Shown: positions 61,101-64,000 of the stretch, piece after piece
Numbering within the stretch: the first letter of the stretch is position 1
Layout: the number at the start of each line of letters is the position of its first letter
DNA from: Liolophura sinensis
Taxonomy: Eukaryota > Mollusca > Polyplacophora > Chitonida > Chitonidae
Assembly (NCBI RefSeq): GCF_032854445.1
Contig: NC_088295.1
Location: 49,339,385-49,403,384 of the forward strand
DNA length: 64,000 nucleotides
Direction of reading: 5' to 3'
Translations under genes and position numbers: made by a program
The notes under the pieces: model-generated
Database searches by the model: none
What the model saw: the letters and a program-made list of their open reading frames with translations, nothing else
Told to the model about the DNA's origin: nothing

Positions 61101-63772
61101 TCAACACCCACAGAGACAATTTAAACTGCTACATCTTCGCCATTCATTATTCTATCTTTAGTATTGCAAAGCCATGCAGCTATCCCATTAAACTGACAAT
61201 ATACTTCCTCTATAACGAATTACAACCATGACGTGTTCAAAAAAAAAAGACTTCAACCCAGAGATTTGAGAGTACCTGTTTTTCTTTATATAACTGGTAT
61301 ATGTATAATAATTAACAAATCTGCTCTGTAATGGTGATGAGGTGAATAAATAAACACCTAGGTCTAAACAGAGATGATGTAAGGCACTAGAAGAGAGAGA
61401 GGGTCCTGAGAGTTGTCTAGAGGATGGGGAACACAGAGAAAACCCTGCTCCGTCACTTACCGCCGCATCACGGAGCCTTTGGTAAAAGGTAAAAAGTAAA
61501 CACATTAGTATTAGACAGTTTCTTACGGGTTAAAAAAAAAAAATATATATATATATATATATGCGCGTGATCATGCCAAGGGAGGTAATTCTGTATGCTT
61601 AGTGCTTTATAATGGGGGCCTCTTCCCAATGACTTGGGTACAAGCCTGATGTTTCGTTCTTCTCCTTTAATTGTTACATAAGTACAACTTGTACATTACA
61701 ATCTTTTCCACATCGTCCTTGTGAGGGCAGGAACAAACAGTGAACTATTCTTAGATCACCTGGCTTCTTTGCCTTGCCTTCAAAAAAACCAGAACGCTAG
61801 TGATCCAAATTGCATGTGCAAGATGGCACACTAGTGCCATCTGATACACCGAGAACAGACAAGCAATTTGATTGGTGGTTTAGTCCAAACTCAAGAATAC
61901 TTCATCTTTATGTTAAATCGAGGCACCTTACAAAACCTTGTCATGGTCAATGTTCCAACATCAGTATCTTAGGCTCCGAACTGAGTGATATTGAATTTGG
62001 CAAGATGTGTCCCACTATGAAGTTTGAAGTCACTTGGACATATATAACAATTATTCCCTTGGCAGGATCCTCGTGGTAAAAGCAGTATTTTGTAGTCAAA
62101 ATTATGAATACAAATGGTAATACATGTAAAATATTTCTTGGACCTTCAGTGTAGTAATACATGAAAGAGTTATGCACAACCCACAAACATGGTGGCCATG
62201 GTGATCAACTTTACCAAAAAATTACACTATTTGCAAAGAAAATGAGAATATTTCATTCTGGAATTTGTACTTGGACTACTGGGTTAAGAAGGATAGAAGG
62301 ATCTTCAGTGAAAGCATATTGTTTGGGCTTTAACATAGGCCAGTGTAAAAGTGACGAATCAAGCTGGCCAAGGAATTGGTATAAATACAGGGAGGATTTT
62401 GGCATGTTACTGAAGGAATTTTTTGGTTTTTTGTCTTCAGTGAGTTTTGGCCAGCTCCTGTCCTTCACCTTCATGTGAAGTTAAAATCCATCAGACTTGA
62501 ACATCAACTCAAAAAGATCAAATGTGCAACCACACCACAGTAAAAAAAGTCCAATAAACCATAAACAACACACATGCATACATGTCCTAAAATAGTGTGA
62601 ATCAAGATTAATGAAGGATTTTACACACAAAGCATGTCTAATCCACAAAGGAAGAAGAAAAAAAAGTTGTTGCTTAACATCATTGCCTTTCTGTATACAA
62701 TATCTCAATCAGACAATATAAAGTGATCCATGTACATGTAACTATAGCTTCTAGAATAACCATAACCATGGAGGTGTTACAATGCTTTCTTTGTGATAGC
62801 AAATTACTTAACACTGAGTGTTATGGTGCCAAATGCCTGGCATCTATGACATGGGGGATTCTGTTATCATGGGCCTCATAGCTTCCTTGTGTGGTCATCA
62901 ATTTAGCGACAATCTCTAATATGTGAACAAATACCCGGAGAGCGAAGCTTTCAATCTTCATCAAACTGATCAAAGTTTAAACAACTTAGCCAGTTTTTCC
63001 AATGCACTCCAAATCTTTTGTCTTTCATCTTCGTTCATTTCACGTTAACAAAGCCCACTGAACACTATTTCCATAGCTTACCTACATGTACATGTAGAAC
63101 AATGGACTATCACAAAATTTTGATTTACCACTTTTTTCAAAAGACAATTTGAAAACGCAGGCAATGTGTCAACACAGCGAAACATGCAATATAATTTCAT
63201 AATGTCCTGGCAATGGTTACTAACTAAGTCATATGTTTGTTCATGTTTGAGGTTTTGACAAACTTGGAAAAGATTTTCTTGTAGTATGTCGCACACACTA
63301 CGTATCCATTTGACATTGTCAGCAACAATGGTTCTGATCAGTAAACAGTGGTTCTGACAATCTACTTTTAGGCTTAATTTATATCATATTTAGAGAGTCA
63401 TTGAATGCCAATGTTTGCAAAAGTGTATCAGATGAACAGACCAAAAGTTCCCTTCATCCCACCTAACCCATGTATTATCAAAGAGCTTGACAGCATGTGT
63501 ACATGTGCCACAGATTTCTAAAAAAAAAAAAAAAAAATAATTACATGTACGGTGAAGAAGCTAAAGCACACCAGTTAACATTTTGTACAGCAGTTGAAAA
63601 TAAAAATGAGACAAAGTCAAACTAAATCAGGCATACCCAAAAGAAATCACTGCAATTTGACTATAAAGCACAGACAGATGTATGGATGGATGATCAGCAC
63701 CAGTTCATCAAGTTATGGTGTGGGTCATGTTGGCAGTCACATTTAACAAGCATACATGTGTATTTCAAAGAG
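49167..63772. other. PDXK upstream DNA, copy B; no gene supported
   Basis: Counterpart of 4339-19357. The longest open frame (56252-56782, plus, 176 codons) is present in both copies. All four differences inside it change the amino acid and it matches no family I know, so it is not called. The last 4 kb contains minus-strand open stretches (63078-63360, 62253-62474, 61947-62186) whose frames are shifted by small indels between the copies. It could be the 3' end of another gene, but this is unproven. Confidence 0.6.
52583..52640. repeat. 29-base perfect tandem duplication, copy B
   Basis: Counterpart of 7850-7907; both units are retained. Confidence 0.95.
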
Positions 63773-64000
63773 AGTAACACAAAAAGGACATAAATTACAG
63801 AGTGCCAACATAATCAATTGTCTACATTATAAACACAGAGTGGAAAATAAAACTTCAAAACTAATATCACACACTAAAAAAAAAAAAAAAAAAAAAAATC
63901 TTCCCACAGATATGGTGGCAGCAAGCACCGTAGTCACACAACATATAAACACTTCAACCAAAACAAAAATCATTAAATAAAAAGATTGTCAAGTGCCATT

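Larger units (their letters stand above)
44830..63772. repeat. Large direct repeat, copy B
   Basis: Collinear with 1-19357 in the same orientation. The match is recognisable from the 30-base minisatellite onward and includes PDXK exons 1 and 2. Sequence continues past 63772 without a break (63773-64000, including a 23-base A run at 63876-63898), whereas copy A ends in Ns. The left limit inside the minisatellite is approximate because copy A starts at the window edge. Confidence 0.95.

Noticed and set aside
61188-61505. Minus-strand ORF with a strong GTAAGTG donor context as an exon
   Set aside because: Only about 16-45 bases precede the donor and no partner exon joins in phase; copy A has indels in the same frame.

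Overview
This window is animal nuclear DNA, AT-rich and dominated by introns and repeats. It fits a lophotrochozoan, most likely a mollusc. The evidence is split genes with GT-AG introns, hundreds of bases of minisatellite in several introns, and many copies of a tRNA-headed SINE with an (AAAT)n tail. I associate that SINE type with molluscan genomes, but this is recall, not a search result. No bacterial, viral or organellar gene is visible.

Layout. (1) Positions 1-19357 (copy A) are nearly identical to about 44830-63772 (copy B), in the same orientation. (2) A run of exactly 200 N (19358-19557) directly follows the last matching base of copy A. (3) The single-copy middle (19558 to about 44825) holds two minus-strand genes. 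One is an unrecognised multi-SPRY-domain gene (about 28757 down to 20240, cut off at the gap side). The other is most of a pyridoxal kinase gene (PDXK; exons 10 to 3, 33232-41861). (4) Copy B supplies PDXK exons 2 and 1 (46310-46256 and 49166-49074), so one complete 10-exon gene spans 33232-49166. Copy A holds a second copy of exons 1 and 2 only. (5) The rest of both copies (4.3-19.3 kb and 49.2-63.8 kb) is PDXK upstream DNA in which I cannot support a gene.

Interpretation. The two copies differ by scattered substitutions (4 in one 531-base stretch), homopolymer length changes, a few larger indels and one clean SINE insertion. An alignment that stops exactly at a fixed-length gap suggests two haplotypes of one locus placed in tandem by a scaffolder. 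A genuine recent tandem duplication is the alternative. A useful consequence is that A versus B can be read as two alleles. The PDXK reading frame is intact across all ten exons except for one extra base in exon 3, in an AAAATTTT run.

PDXK makes pyridoxal 5'-phosphate, the vitamin B6 cofactor. The SPRY gene is probably a cytoplasmic protein-interaction protein. Nothing here suggests that the two genes work together beyond being neighbours on the same strand. I found no convincing new biological system. The best leads are the duplication and gap structure, the dated SINE insertions, the multi-SPRY gene and the unusual density of intronic minisatellites.
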